Below are positions 43,929-52,918 of a stretch of 64,000 nucleotides of DNA, piece after piece (the first letter of the stretch is position 1; each line of letters begins with the position of its first letter). Position numbers and translations under genes: made by a program. Source of the stretch: Tropicimonas sp. IMCC34011 (GTDB lineage: Bacteria; Pseudomonadota; Alphaproteobacteria; Rhodobacterales; Rhodobacteraceae); contig NZ_QMEJ01000003.1 of NCBI RefSeq assembly GCF_003390865.1, forward strand, positions 186,001 to 250,000, given 5' to 3'. Below the pieces are notes generated by a model. It saw nothing but the letters and a program-made list of their open reading frames with translations, was not told the origin of the DNA and did not search any database.

Positions 43929-44704
43929 GCCAGTCGCCCGTAGGTCCGCTGCACGAGATCCGCCACGCGCTCCGGGCTCTCGATGGAGGGCAGGTGGCCA
44001 ACCCCGTCCAGCTCTTCGTACGTCGCGCCGGGGATCGCATCTGCCAGCGCACGCACGAGGGCGGGGGGCGTCGCAATGTCCGCGCCACCGGCGATGCAGA
44101 GCGTCGGCACGGCGATCTCTGCCGCCCGGCCGGACAGGTCGGTGTCCCGTATCGCCTCGCAGGCGGCGGCGTAGCCGGCCTTCGGCGTGCGGGTCAGCAT
44201 GGCACGATACCCCTCCACCTCGTCGGGATTGGACGTCCGGAACCCGTCCGAGAACCATCGAGACAGGACGCCGTCTGCCATCCCCTCCAACCCGCTCGTT
44301 TCGAGAGCGTCGAGCCGGGCGGTCCAGCTTTCCGGGTCGCCGATACGCAGACCGGTATTCGACAGGACGAGTCCGCCCACGAGGTCCGGGCGCCGAAGCG
44401 CCAGCGTCTGCGCGATCAGCCCGCCGATGGACACGCCGCAGACCAGCGCGTCCGCCATGGCGCAGCGATCCATGAGGGCGGCGACATCCTCGGCAAACGT
44501 CTCCATCGTCGCCGGCGCGGTCTCGCTCAGGCCATGTCCGCGCTTGTCGAGAAAGAGGAGAGGGATGTCCTTCGGCAGACGACCCGCGGCGCTCTCCCAG
44601 ATCCGATGATCGGTGCCGAGCGAGTTGAGGAAGACCACGCCTCGCCCTGTCCCCTCGCGATGGAGGTAGTGAAGGACCGCTCCGTTCACCCGCGCGAAGC
44701 TCAT
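43925..44704 (-). CDS. pcaD: 3-oxoadipate enol-lactonase
   Basis: Alpha/beta hydrolase of 259 residues that opens beta-ketoadipate enol-lactone. Nucleophile Ser92 in GVSIGGLIAQ, oxyanion region FLNSLGTDHRIW near 25, catalytic Asp in GGADIATP and His in GVGHLPSIESPE. The sequence FLDKRGHGLSE near 51 is typical of PcaD. Start ATG overlaps the preceding BKACE stop, and its stop overlaps pcaB (GTGA), so the order pcaC, BKACE, pcaD, pcaB is fully translationally coupled. Confidence 0.93.
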   Translation of the reverse strand: MSFARVNGAVLHYLHREGTGRGVVFLNSLGTDHRIWESAAGRLPKDIPLLFLDKRGHGLSETAPATMETFAEDVAALMDRCAMADALVCGVSIGGLIAQTLALRRPDLVGGLVLSNTGLRIGDPESWTARLDALETSGLEGMADGVLSRWFSDGFRTSNPDEVEGYRAMLTRTPKAGYAAACEAIRDTDLSGRAAEIAVPTLCIAGGADIATPPALVRALADAIPGATYEELDGVGHLPSIESPERVADLVQRTYGRLA

Positions 44705-45540
44705 CGGGCCAGTCCCAGAATCGCGCGCGCTTCGGCAGGGGTGGCGACGCTGCGTCCCGCCTCGGCCACGATCCCCGCGGCGCGCGCCACGAGGGCGGCG
44801 TTCGACGGGGCGAGGGTCTCCCTGTCCATCCGGATGTTGTCCTCCAGCCCGGTTCTGAGATGCCCGCCCGCTTCGGCGGCCCAGCGGTTCAGCTCGGCCT
44901 GATGCCGCCCGATCCCGGCGGCGCACCACGGAGCGTCCCCGAAGAGTTCCCTCACCGTGTCCACGTAGAAGTCGAAGACGCGGCGGTCGGCCGGCATCGC
45001 GTTCTGCACGCCCATGACGAACTGGACATAAGGGGTGCCCTCGATCTCCCCCCGGTCGGCCATCGCCCGGGCCTGGTAGATGTGGCTGAGGTCGAAGGCT
45101 TCGATTTCGGGCTTCACGCCGTAGGTGCGCATCTCGCCGGCGAGCCACTCCACGAGGTCGGGCGGGTTCTCGTAGACGCGGGTCGGAAAGTTGTTCGACC
45201 CGACGGAGAGGGAGGCCATGTCCGGTTTCAGGGGCAGCATTCCGCCCCTAGCCCGCCCCGCGCCGGAGCGGCCTCCTGTGGACAGCTGGACGATCATGCC
45301 GGGGCAATGCGTCTCGATCCCCTCCTTCAGGCGGGCGAAGCGCTCGGGGTCCGAGGTCGGCTTTCCGTCGTCGTCCCTGACATGGCAGTGCGCGATGGTG
45401 GCCCCGGCCTCGAACGCCGCGTGGGTGCTCTCGATCTGCTCGGGAACGGTGATCGGCACGGCCGGATTGTCGGCCTTCGTGGGCAGGGACCCGGTGATCG
45501 CGACGCAGATGATGGCGGGGTGTGCGGAGCCCTCTGTCAC
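44701..45540 (-). CDS. Beta-keto acid cleavage enzyme (BKACE, DUF849 family)
   Basis: Zinc enzyme of 279 residues from the 3-keto-5-aminohexanoate cleavage family, which condenses a beta-keto acid with acetyl-CoA to give acetoacetate plus a new CoA ester. Zinc ligands include His51 and His53 in AHCHVRD and a later Glu in IEAFDLSH; QLSTGGRSG and AGIGRHQAELN are also characteristic. Placed inside a pca operon, its likely substrate is beta-ketoadipate, giving succinyl-CoA and acetoacetate and by-passing PcaIJ/PcaF; this is inference from context. GTG start overlaps the pcaC stop. Confidence 0.9.
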   Translation of the reverse strand: MTEGSAHPAIICVAITGSLPTKADNPAVPITVPEQIESTHAAFEAGATIAHCHVRDDDGKPTSDPERFARLKEGIETHCPGMIVQLSTGGRSGAGRARGGMLPLKPDMASLSVGSNNFPTRVYENPPDLVEWLAGEMRTYGVKPEIEAFDLSHIYQARAMADRGEIEGTPYVQFVMGVQNAMPADRRVFDFYVDTVRELFGDAPWCAAGIGRHQAELNRWAAEAGGHLRTGLEDNIRMDRETLAPSNAALVARAAGIVAEAGRSVATPAEARAILGLAR

Positions 45541-45917
45541 AGATCCACTCCCATGTCCTTGTACGTGTCCTTGGCGATCTTCAGCGCGTGGTTGGCCCGC
45601 GGCACGCCCGCGTAGACCGCGACGTGCTGCAGGGCCTCGCGGATGTCTTCCGGGCTCGCTCCGGTGCGTGCGGTCGCGCGGACATGCATGGCGACCTCGT
45701 CGAAGTTTCCGAGCGCCGCGAGGAGCGCGATCGTCAGCATCGAGCGCTCCCGTCGGCTGATCCCGTCCGACGCCCAGACGGTGCCCCAGGCGCCTTCGGT
45801 GATCATGTCCTGAAAGGGCGCGTCGAACGGCGTCTTCGCCGCTTCCGCGCGGTCCACATGGGCGTCGCCCAGAACCTCGCGCCGGACCTTCATCCCGCTA
45901 TCCCGTCGCTCGCTCAC
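45537..45917 (-). CDS. pcaC: 4-carboxymuconolactone decarboxylase
   Basis: AhpD-fold decarboxylase of 126 residues. The N terminus GMKVRREVLGDAHVDRAEA is the PcaC signature, and GAWGTVWASDGISRRERSMLTIALLAAL and ARTGASPEDIREALQHVAVYAGVPRAN follow. GTG 45917 was chosen because family members begin about nine residues before GMKVRR; the frame is open further upstream but not conserved. It is the first gene of the operon, so the promoter should lie in 45918-46101. PcaQ usually activates such operons; no pcaQ gene is nearby. Confidence 0.93.
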   Translation of the reverse strand: MSERRDSGMKVRREVLGDAHVDRAEAAKTPFDAPFQDMITEGAWGTVWASDGISRRERSMLTIALLAALGNFDEVAMHVRATARTGASPEDIREALQHVAVYAGVPRANHALKIAKDTYKDMGVDL

Positions 45918-46101
45918 GGCGTCGCTCCCCTCGTCTGACAGGCCTTGGCTAAGCGTGGAGAACGACCGAGGCAAGCTCGGCGGCCAATTCGCGCCGACCC
46001 TTTCACCCATGCCGTGAGCGGCGACAATTCGGCTCGCTCTGGCCGTTCGCCCGACCTCGTTGGGGGCGTCCTTCCGGCGGGAACGAGGGGGGACGCTCCT
46101 T
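45918..46101 (-). promoter_or_regulatory. Upstream region of the pca operon
   Basis: 184 bases between pcaC and the 3' end of ispE. It should carry the operon promoter and a LysR-type (PcaQ) site, but I could not single out a T-N11-A box. No terminator-like T run after ispE is visible either. Confidence 0.3.
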
Positions 46102-46947
46102 TCAGCTGAGGCGGCCGGCTCGGCACCACCATTCGGGATGCGCCGCGCCGAGGGAGGTGGCGGCGGCGTCGGCGTCCTCTTGCCCGGCGAACAGTCCGAA
46201 GCAGGTCGCGCCGGAGCCGGACATGCGCGCCAGAAGGCAGCCGGGCCGGACCGTCAGCGCTGCGAGCACCTCCCTGATCTCGGGCGCGAGCGACAGGGCG
46301 GGGGCTTCGAGATCGTTGCGTCCGTCCGACAGCCAGTCCGCGAGCTCCGCGGCCGAAGTCCAGGCGGGCAGCGCGTCCATCGCCGCATTGTCCCGATTCT
46401 CGAGCGCTCCGAAGACCTCGGGCGTCGAGACGGCGCAGCCGGGATTGACGAGGACGGCGTGAACTTCGGGTAACGGGGGCAGCGTCTCGATCTCCTCCCC
46501 GATGCCGCGCATCCGGAGCGCGCGGGCTTCGAGGCAGGCCGGAACGTCGGCGCCGAGCGTGAGGATCTCGTCCGGGCCCGGCAGCGGAACGGACCAGAGG
46601 GCCGACAGCGCAGACAGCGTTGCCGCCGCATCTGAGGATCCGCCGCCGATGCCCGAGGCGGGGGGCAGGTCCTTCGTGAGGGTGATCGCGGCGCCGGCCG
46701 TCGGCGCTCGCGCCGCCATCAGGTCTGCCGCGCGCAGCACGAGATTGTCCCCACCCGAAGGGACGGAGTCCGCAAACGCACCTCTGACGGCGAAGGACAG
46801 GCCCGGCGCGTCCGCGACCTCTACCCTGTCCCCCACCGTAGAGAAGGCGACAAGCGAATCGAGAAGGTGGTAGCCGTCATCCCGGCGGCCGGTGACGTGC
46901 AGCGTCAGGTTGATCTTGGCCGGGGCGCGGCGCTCAATCCTCGCCAT
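46102..46947 (-). CDS. ispE: 4-diphosphocytidyl-2-C-methyl-D-erythritol kinase
   Basis: GHMP kinase of 281 residues in the non-mevalonate isoprenoid pathway. The catalytic N-terminal [23 protein letters not shown] and the ATP-binding glycine loop [17 protein letters not shown] near 93 are diagnostic, with [14 protein letters not shown] near the end. The start ATG lies 14 bases inside the preceding TPR gene, so the two are probably coupled. Length is normal for the family. Confidence 0.95.
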   Translation of the reverse strand: MARIERRAPAKINLTLHVTGRRDDGYHLLDSLVAFSTVGDRVEVADAPGLSFAVRGAFADSVPSGGDNLVLRAADLMAARAPTAGAAITLTKDLPPASGIGGGSSDAAATLSALSALWSVPLPGPDEILTLGADVPACLEARALRMRGIGEEIETLPPLPEVHAVLVNPGCAVSTPEVFGALENRDNAAMDALPAWTSAAELADWLSDGRNDLEAPALSLAPEIREVLAALTVRPGCLLARMSGSGATCFGLFAGQEDADAAATSLGAAHPEWWCRAGRLS

Positions 46948-48646
46948 CGGCCATGTCGAGCGGGTCCGCGCCTTCTTCCTCCAGCACCTCGTCGAGGCCG
47001 ACCTCGAGCTTGCGGCGGATGCGCTCCGCCTCATCGGGGTCGGGATCGAAGGACAGGGCGCGATGCCACTGGAACTGCGCCTCGATCTCCCGCCCGACGG
47101 CCCAGTACACGTCCCCGAGGTGGTCGTTGATGATCGGATCCACCGGGGTCAGGGCGGCGGCGCGCTCCATGTGGCCGACGGCCTCGTCATACCGGCCGAG
47201 GCGGAAGAGGCCCCAGCCGAGGCTGTCGGTGATGTAGCCGTCCTCCGGCCGCGCGGCGACGGCCTCCTCGATCATGTCCATCGCCTCGTCGAGGTTCTCG
47301 TTCTTCTCGATGTAGGAATATCCGAGATAGTTGAGGACCTGCGGCTGACCGGGGTTCAGCTCCAGCGCCATGCGGAAATCGGGCTCCGCGGAGGCGAAAT
47401 CGTCGATCCGCTCGTAGGAAATGGCGCGCGCGTAATAGACGATCCAGTGGGCGGGCTCCGGCTCGCCGAACAGCTCGATCGCGCGGTCGTAGGCCTCGAC
47501 CGCCTCCGCGTAGCGCTCCTCGCTGCGAAGCGAGTCCCCCAGCGTCACCCAGACGGGGGGCTGGTCGCCGCGGGCTTCGGACAGCTGCTCCAGCACCTCG
47601 ATGGCCGCATCTGTCTTGCCTTGCGCCGACAGCGCGGCCGCGCGCCCGATTTCGGCAGCGTGAAAGGCCGGATCGTCGCGCGGGACGCGGTCATATGCTG
47701 CGGTGGCCAGCGCGTGGCGGTCCTGCGCTTCGAGGAGGGCGGCGCTGAGCAGGATCGCGTCGACGTGATCGGGGCGGAGGAATTCCGCAATGCGGGTGTA
47801 GAGCAGGGTGTAACTGTCCGTCGCCTCGCCGTTGAGCGCGCCGGCAACGGTATAGAAGACCTCGGCCAGTCCGTCCTTCGCATCCCCGATAAGGGTGAAC
47901 GGCACCGTATCGCCGCTGTCGAGCCTCGACCGGAGCTCTGCCAGGCCGGGGTCGAGATCGTCGCCGAAACCGCTGTCGATCAGTTCGATCGCGTCCGCGT
48001 TCCGTCCGAGCTGGCTCAGGATCTGAGCCTGTGCCATCGCGCCGCGGCGGGTCAGGCGCAGCGGGCTGCCCGACTCGCCGGACAGGATGGTCTGCGCCGC
48101 TTCGAAGTCGCCGATCACGGCAAGGGCGAGCGCCTTGTGGTAGAGGCCGAAGGATTGCAGTCCGGTGGTCGATGCCGCCTCGTCGAAGGCCGGGAGTGCC
48201 GCGTCCGTGTCACCGGTCCCGATGTCCGCCCACGCGGTGACGAGCCCGTCCACGAGCGGCCCGACCGTCGCGCCGTCCGCGATCGCTGCGAGGGCGCCCT
48301 CGTAATCCTCGTCGCCGAGCTGTTCGGTCAGCAGGATCATGCTGGAGATCTGGCTGTCGGTGCCGCTGTCCTGAAGTTTGCGCGCGAGCGGCACGGCCCG
48401 GTCCACCTGCCCCAGGCCGACATAGGCGAGCATCGCGTTCTCGATCAGCTCGGCATTGCCGGGATCGCGGGTCAGGGCGCGGGTGTAATAGGTGGCCGCG
48501 GCCTCGAAATCGCTGAAGGCGCTGGCATGGCGCGCGGCGAGATAGGCGCCGGCAAGGCCTCGATCCTCCTGTGCGGAGATCGGCAGTGCGGAAAGACCGA
48601 GCGCGGCGGCGACGAGCACGGAGCGAAGGCGAGACGCGGAAGACAT
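46934..48646 (-). CDS. Exported tetratricopeptide-repeat protein
   Basis: Protein of 570 residues: signal peptide ([20 protein letters not shown], cleavage near 24), then continuous TPR helices. Recognisable repeats include [21 protein letters not shown] near 45, [15 protein letters not shown] near 385 and [39 protein letters not shown] near 420. TPR arrays are protein-protein scaffolds; the periplasmic partner is unknown. Homologues sit before ispE in many Rhodobacterales. The 3' end overlaps ispE by 14 bases. Two tandem hairpins lie in the upstream gap. Confidence 0.9.
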   Translation of the reverse strand: MSSASRLRSVLVAAALGLSALPISAQEDRGLAGAYLAARHASAFSDFEAAATYYTRALTRDPGNAELIENAMLAYVGLGQVDRAVPLARKLQDSGTDSQISSMILLTEQLGDEDYEGALAAIADGATVGPLVDGLVTAWADIGTGDTDAALPAFDEAASTTGLQSFGLYHKALALAVIGDFEAAQTILSGESGSPLRLTRRGAMAQAQILSQLGRNADAIELIDSGFGDDLDPGLAELRSRLDSGDTVPFTLIGDAKDGLAEVFYTVAGALNGEATDSYTLLYTRIAEFLRPDHVDAILLSAALLEAQDRHALATAAYDRVPRDDPAFHAAEIGRAAALSAQGKTDAAIEVLEQLSEARGDQPPVWVTLGDSLRSEERYAEAVEAYDRAIELFGEPEPAHWIVYYARAISYERIDDFASAEPDFRMALELNPGQPQVLNYLGYSYIEKNENLDEAMDMIEEAVAARPEDGYITDSLGWGLFRLGRYDEAVGHMERAAALTPVDPIINDHLGDVYWAVGREIEAQFQWHRALSFDPDPDEAERIRRKLEVGLDEVLEEEGADPLDMADGED

Positions 48647-48679
48647 TGGCACGGAATACCGGTCCTTTGACGAACAAAT

Positions 48680-48723
48680 CGGGGCTGAGCGTAGCCCCGC
48701 ACCCGTTGCGAGACAACAACGGG
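48680..48723 (-). terminator. Two tandem hairpins between ETF-QO and the TPR gene
   Basis: Reading the minus strand, CCCGTTG/CAACGGG (48723-48702) is followed by CGGGGCT/AGCCCCG (48699-48680), each a perfect 7-bp stem with a 6-8 base loop, then ATTTGTT. They could end the ETF-QO transcript or structure the leader of the TPR gene. A third, weaker GC hairpin lies at 48800-48833. Confidence 0.5.
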
Positions 48724-48839
48724 CCGGTCCGGGCGGTTCGGTTCGCACGAAATGGTGACGATGGGCGGGGGCGTTTCAAGCACAAGCGCGTCTCGGAAAG
48801 CCGCCCCCCGGGCAAAAGGGCCGGGCGGGCGGCGCCGGG

Positions 48840-50492
48840 TCACATCCCCGAGTAGTTCGGCCCGTCGCCGCCCTGGGGCACGGTCCAGACGATGTTCTGC
48901 CGCGGATCCTTGATGTCGCAGGTCTTGCAGTGGATGCAGTTCTGGAAGTTGATGACGAAGCGGGGATCCGCGCCGTCCTCCTCCACGAACTCGTAGACGC
49001 CTGCGGGACAATACCGTGCCGAGGGGCCGGCATAGACCGGGAGGTTCACCTTCACCGGGAGCGCGGGATCCTTCAGCTTGAGATGGCAGGGCTGGCTTTC
49101 CTCGTGGTTCGTCGCGGTGAAGCTGACGGAGGTGAGCCGGTCGAAGGAGAGCTTGCCATCGGGTCTGGGATACTCGATCGGCGCGAAGTCCTTCGCCTCG
49201 CCCGTGCATTCGGCATCGGACTTGCCGTGCTTCAGCGTGCCGAAGATGCCGCCGCCGAAGATGTTGTTCAGCCACATGTCGACGCCGCCGAGCGCGAGGC
49301 CGCCCGCGAGACCGTAGCGGGACCACAGCGGCTTCACGTTGCGCACGCGGCGGAGATCCTTGCCGACGGGGCCGTCCCGAAGCTCAGTGTCGTACGCCGT
49401 CAGTTCGTCGCCCTCGCGACCTTCCTTCAGCGCGGCATGGGCCGCCTCGGCCGCCGCCTTGCCCGAGAGCATGGCGTTGTGGTTGCCCTTGATCCGCGGG
49501 ACGTTCACGAGACCGACGCCGCATCCGAGGATCGCCCCGCCCGGGAAGACCGCCTTCGGCATGGACTGGAACCCGCCTTCCGAGATCGCGCGTCCGCCGT
49601 AGGAGATGCGCTTGCCGCCTTCCAGGAGCTCGGCCACCATCGGGTGATGCTTGAAGCGCTGGAACTCCATGTAGGGATAGAGATGGGGGTTGGCGTAATT
49701 CAGGTGGACGACGAAGCCGATCAGGATCTTGTTGCCCGGCGCGTGGTAGATGAATGAGCCGCCGCCGGCGTTCTTCCCGAGCGGCCAGCCCATCGTGTGG
49801 ACGACGCGGCCCTCGTGGTGCTTCTCGGGGGGGATCTCCCAGATCTCCTTCATCCCGAGGCCGAACTTCTGGGGGTCGCGGCCGTCCTGAAGGCCGAACT
49901 TTGCCATGGCCTCCTTCGTGAGGGACCCGCGCACGCCCTCGGCCAGCATGACGTACTTGCCGTTGAGGACCATGCCGGGCTCGTAGCCCTCGCCGGGCGT
50001 GCCGTCCGGGTTGCGGCCGAACTCGCCGGCGACGACGCCGGTGACCCGACCGTCCTCGCCGTAGACCAGCTCCGAGCACGACATGCCCGGGAAGACCTCG
50101 ACCTCCAGCGCCTCGGCCTGCTCCGCCATCCAGGCGCAGACCTCGCCCATGGAGACGATGTAGTTGCCGTGGTTGCTCATCAGAGGGGGCATCGCGATGT
50201 TCGGGACGCGCAGCTTGCCCCCCTCACCGAGGACGTAGAAGTGATCCTGCGTCACCTCCGTCTTGATCGGCGCGCCCTTCTCCCGCCAGTCGGGGATCAG
50301 TGCATCGAGGCCCGAGGGGTCCAGGACGGCGCCGGACAGGATATGGGCGCCGACTTCCGAGCCTTTTTCCAGCACCACGACGGACAGCTCGGGGTCCAGC
50401 TGTTTCAGGCGGATCGCGGCGGATAGACCGGCTGGTCCCGCTCCCACGATCACCACGTCGTAGTCCATGGACTCGCGTTCGATGTCGGCCAT
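48840..50492 (-). CDS. Electron transfer flavoprotein-ubiquinone oxidoreductase
   Basis: Membrane-bound Fe-S flavoprotein of 550 residues that passes electrons from ETF (fed by acyl-CoA and other dehydrogenases) into the ubiquinone pool. FAD fold YDVVIVGAGPAGLSAAIRL (11-29), GWPLGKNAGGGSF near 270, GCGVGLVNVPRIKG near 345, and the C-terminal 4Fe-4S region with CPAGVY near 490 and NCIHCKTCDIKDP near 522. ATG 50492 has CTGGAGGAACGA upstream, a strong ribosome site. It serves the pathway to which the acyl-CoA dehydrogenase at 57066 belongs, though they are 7 kb apart. Confidence 0.96.
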   Translation of the reverse strand: MADIERESMDYDVVIVGAGPAGLSAAIRLKQLDPELSVVVLEKGSEVGAHILSGAVLDPSGLDALIPDWREKGAPIKTEVTQDHFYVLGEGGKLRVPNIAMPPLMSNHGNYIVSMGEVCAWMAEQAEALEVEVFPGMSCSELVYGEDGRVTGVVAGEFGRNPDGTPGEGYEPGMVLNGKYVMLAEGVRGSLTKEAMAKFGLQDGRDPQKFGLGMKEIWEIPPEKHHEGRVVHTMGWPLGKNAGGGSFIYHAPGNKILIGFVVHLNYANPHLYPYMEFQRFKHHPMVAELLEGGKRISYGGRAISEGGFQSMPKAVFPGGAILGCGVGLVNVPRIKGNHNAMLSGKAAAEAAHAALKEGREGDELTAYDTELRDGPVGKDLRRVRNVKPLWSRYGLAGGLALGGVDMWLNNIFGGGIFGTLKHGKSDAECTGEAKDFAPIEYPRPDGKLSFDRLTSVSFTATNHEESQPCHLKLKDPALPVKVNLPVYAGPSARYCPAGVYEFVEEDGADPRFVINFQNCIHCKTCDIKDPRQNIVWTVPQGGDGPNYSGM

Positions 50493-50696
50493 TCGTTCCT
50501 CCAGCTTGCGTTGCCCGCATTCTTTTCTGTTAACCCGCGCAATGGCAAACGGGTTCGCACGAGACGTTGCGCTCCGGGCGATGGGTCCCCTGCTTGACTT
50601 TGCGCCTCTGCCGCACTTGATGGACGAAAGCTGCCCACGCTCCGGGCCGGACGATCCGGCCCGCGGCGTCCCGCAACCGAACGATGAAGGGGCATG

Positions 50697-51167
50697 ATGG
50701 AAAAGATACCGATGACGCGCGGGGGCTACAGCAGCCTCGACGCCGAACTGAAGCACCTGAAGCAGACCGAGCGTCCGGCCATCATCCGAGCGATCGCGGA
50801 AGCGCGCGAGCATGGCGATCTGTCCGAGAACGCCGAGTACCACTCCGCCCGCGAGAAGCAGTCATTCATCGAGGGCCGCATCAAAGAGCTGGAGGGCACG
50901 CTGTCCGCCGCTGAGGTGATCGACCCGACGAAGCTCTCGGGCTCCATCAAGTTCGGTGCGACCGTCACCATCGTCGACGAAGACACCGATGAGGAGAAGA
51001 CCTACCAGATCGTCGGCGAGCCCGAAGCGGATCTGGAGCGGGGCCTTCTGAACGTCCGCTCCCCCATCGCCCGTGCCCTGATCGGCAAGGAGGAGGGCGA
51101 CAGCGTCGACGTCGCCACGCCTGGCGGCGGGAAGAGCTACGAAGTCCTCACGATCAAGTACATCTAA
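50697..51167 (+). CDS. greA: Transcription elongation factor GreA
   Basis: Rescues backtracked RNA polymerase by stimulating transcript cleavage; 156 residues. The N-terminal coiled coil holds [18 protein letters not shown] near 42 with the catalytic Asp-Leu-Ser-Glu-Asn tip, followed by FKBP-like C-terminal domain ending [16 protein letters not shown]. Two ATGs lie in tandem (50694, 50697); [11 protein letters not shown] is the conserved start. Divergent from ETF-QO across 204 bases. The membrane protein downstream starts 51 bases on. Confidence 0.96.
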   Translation: MEKIPMTRGGYSSLDAELKHLKQTERPAIIRAIAEAREHGDLSENAEYHSAREKQSFIEGRIKELEGTLSAAEVIDPTKLSGSIKFGATVTIVDEDTDEEKTYQIVGEPEADLERGLLNVRSPIARALIGKEEGDSVDVATPGGGKSYEVLTIKYI

Positions 51168-51218
51168 GCCTCCGGACGTCGGAGGCAGAGCGCAGCCGGG
51201 TGCGGCGCGGAGGGCGAC

Positions 51219-52340
51219 ATGGCAGCCAGCAACGCGAGTTCCGAACGCGGCAGCGCCAACCCTGCGCGGCCCCAGGCTGCATCGCATCGGTCAGCGCCGG
51301 CGCACTGGATTGCACGGCTCGATCGGGCGGACTGGATCGCGTGCGGCGTCTCGGCCGTGTGGATCGTGGTGTCGCTGATCGCGCTCGTTCTGATGCCGCG
51401 CGATGCCGCCGCGGGAGCGGCCGGCGCTGTCATGACGGTGCTGGCGATCGCGATGCCCGTCGCGTTGATCTGGGTTCTGGCGATCTCGGCGCGCAATGCC
51501 CGGATCGTACGTGCCGAGGCGCGGCGGTTGGCGGCCGGCGTGGATGCACTCCATCGTGCCTACCTGAAGCAGTCCCCGGCCCGAAGCGGCGAGGACCCCC
51601 AGATCGCGGATACCGGGATTGCCGAGCGACTGGAGGCTCTGGCCGAGGGCCAGGAGAAGCTGGCGGAGGCGCTGGAGGCCATCCGCCGCGCGCCACCGCC
51701 ATCTGCGCCAGTCGAGGCGCCGAAGCCGGCTGCGACGGCGTCCGTAAGGGCACAGCCGCCCGCCGCGTCCCAGCCGCCCCGTCATCGAGGGCCGGCGCGC
51801 GGCGTCTCTCCCGTCCGGGAACCGCAGCAGACCGCGCTCGCGCTCGGAACACCGCCCGCGCCTTCGGAGCCGATCTCCGCCGCCGACTTCGTTCTTGCGC
51901 TGAATTTCCCCGAAGATGCCGAGGATACCGAAGGGTTTCGCGCCCTCCGCCGCGCCCTGCGGGATCGTGACAGTTCCGGCCTCGTGCGCGCCGCGCAGGA
52001 CGTGCTGACGCTCCTGTCCGAGGACGGGATCTACATGGACGATCTGTCGCCCGACCGTGCCCGGCCCGAGATCTGGCGCCGGTTCGCGGAGGGCGAGCGC
52101 GGACGCGCGATCGCAGCGCTCGGCGGGATCCGGGACCGGGAGGCACTTGCGCAGGCGGCCGGTCGCGCCCGTCAGGACCCGATCTTTCGCGATGCGACCC
52201 ACCACTTCCTGCGCAAGTTCGACCACACCGTGTCGGCTTGGACTAAAGAGGCGAGCGACGAGGAGATCGCGGCGCTGGCCGAGACCCGGTCCGCCCGCGC
52301 CTTCATGCTGCTCGGCCGGATCTCCGGCACGTTCGACTAG
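51219..52340 (+). CDS. Conserved membrane protein of unknown function, 373 residues
   Basis: No family recognised. Layout: Ser/Ala-rich cytoplasmic N terminus (1-35), two membrane helices (about 38-58 and 65-88), a short coiled-coil-like segment (about 130-156, RLEALAEGQEKLAEALEAIRR), a Pro/Ala linker (157-210) and a compact helical C-terminal domain (about 215-373, ADFVLALNFPEDAEDTEGFRALR, LTLLSEDGIYMDDLSPDRARPE). The C-terminal part looks conserved, with an Asp-rich patch near 270. It follows greA in the same direction. Its TAG shares CTAG with the convergent acetyltransferase stop. Confidence 0.8.
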   Translation: MAASNASSERGSANPARPQAASHRSAPAHWIARLDRADWIACGVSAVWIVVSLIALVLMPRDAAAGAAGAVMTVLAIAMPVALIWVLAISARNARIVRAEARRLAAGVDALHRAYLKQSPARSGEDPQIADTGIAERLEALAEGQEKLAEALEAIRRAPPPSAPVEAPKPAATASVRAQPPAASQPPRHRGPARGVSPVREPQQTALALGTPPAPSEPISAADFVLALNFPEDAEDTEGFRALRRALRDRDSSGLVRAAQDVLTLLSEDGIYMDDLSPDRARPEIWRRFAEGERGRAIAALGGIRDREALAQAAGRARQDPIFRDATHHFLRKFDHTVSAWTKEASDEEIAALAETRSARAFMLLGRISGTFD

Positions 52341-52918
52341 AGGTCCCGCGTCATCCGCAGAAACGCGGGCACGCCGAGAACGGGGCCGAGAAGGCCGGCC
52401 GATTTGCGCCCGCGATCGATGAAACCTTCGCGCCGGTAGAGATCCCGCGCCCGGACGTTCCACTCCGCCACGTCGAGCCCGACGCGGGACAGGTTCCGCG
52501 CCCGCGCCTCTTTCATCGTGGCTGCGATCAGCTCGGTCCCCGCTCCACGGCCGCGCATGGACGGGCGCACGAAGAGGCCGTCGATCAAGAGCTCGCCCGG
52601 CGCGGCCGGACGGTCCGTCATGTCGAGAAGCGGCCCACGCCAAAGCGCGCCGAAGCGTCCGTAATGCCGTGCGAGATCGAGCGCGGTGGCCGACAGAAGC
52701 CCGCCCCTGGTATCCTTCAGCCCCGCGATCCCGATGAGCGCGCCGCCGGGCGCCTCCCGCGCGGAGAGGGCGAAGCGGGGATCGAGCGCGCTTGCGATGA
52801 AGGGCAGGGCATTCGCTTTCGGAGACAGGAGGCGATCGAGCTTCCGGCCGAACGCATCCCAGAACATCGCGGCGACCTCGGCCCGCTCGCTGCCCGCAAA
52901 GCCCGGCTCGACGATCAC
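52337..52918 (-). CDS. GNAT-family N-acetyltransferase
   Basis: Single GNAT domain, 193 residues. Acetyl-CoA site in LLIDGLFVRPSMRGRGAGTELIAATMKEA near 108-135, then VGLDVAEWNVRARDLYRREGF near 147. The substrate is unknown. Its ATG overlaps the mobA stop on the same strand (4 bases), so they are coupled. N-terminal segment FWDAFGRKLDRLL (18-30) looks like that of small-molecule acetylators. Confidence 0.87.
   Translation of the reverse strand: MIVEPGFAGSERAEVAAMFWDAFGRKLDRLLSPKANALPFIASALDPRFALSAREAPGGALIGIAGLKDTRGGLLSATALDLARHYGRFGALWRGPLLDMTDRPAAPGELLIDGLFVRPSMRGRGAGTELIAATMKEARARNLSRVGLDVAEWNVRARDLYRREGFIDRGRKSAGLLGPVLGVPAFLRMTRDL

Noticed and set aside
43929-44258. N-terminal extension of pcaB reaching into pcaD
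   Set aside because: The extra frame is out of register with pcaD and Arg/Gly-rich; the GTG at 43928 gives the normal family start.
50594-50622. Sigma-70 promoter for greA (TTGACT-N17-TTGATG)
   Set aside because: The -35 is good but the -10 hexamer matches the consensus poorly.
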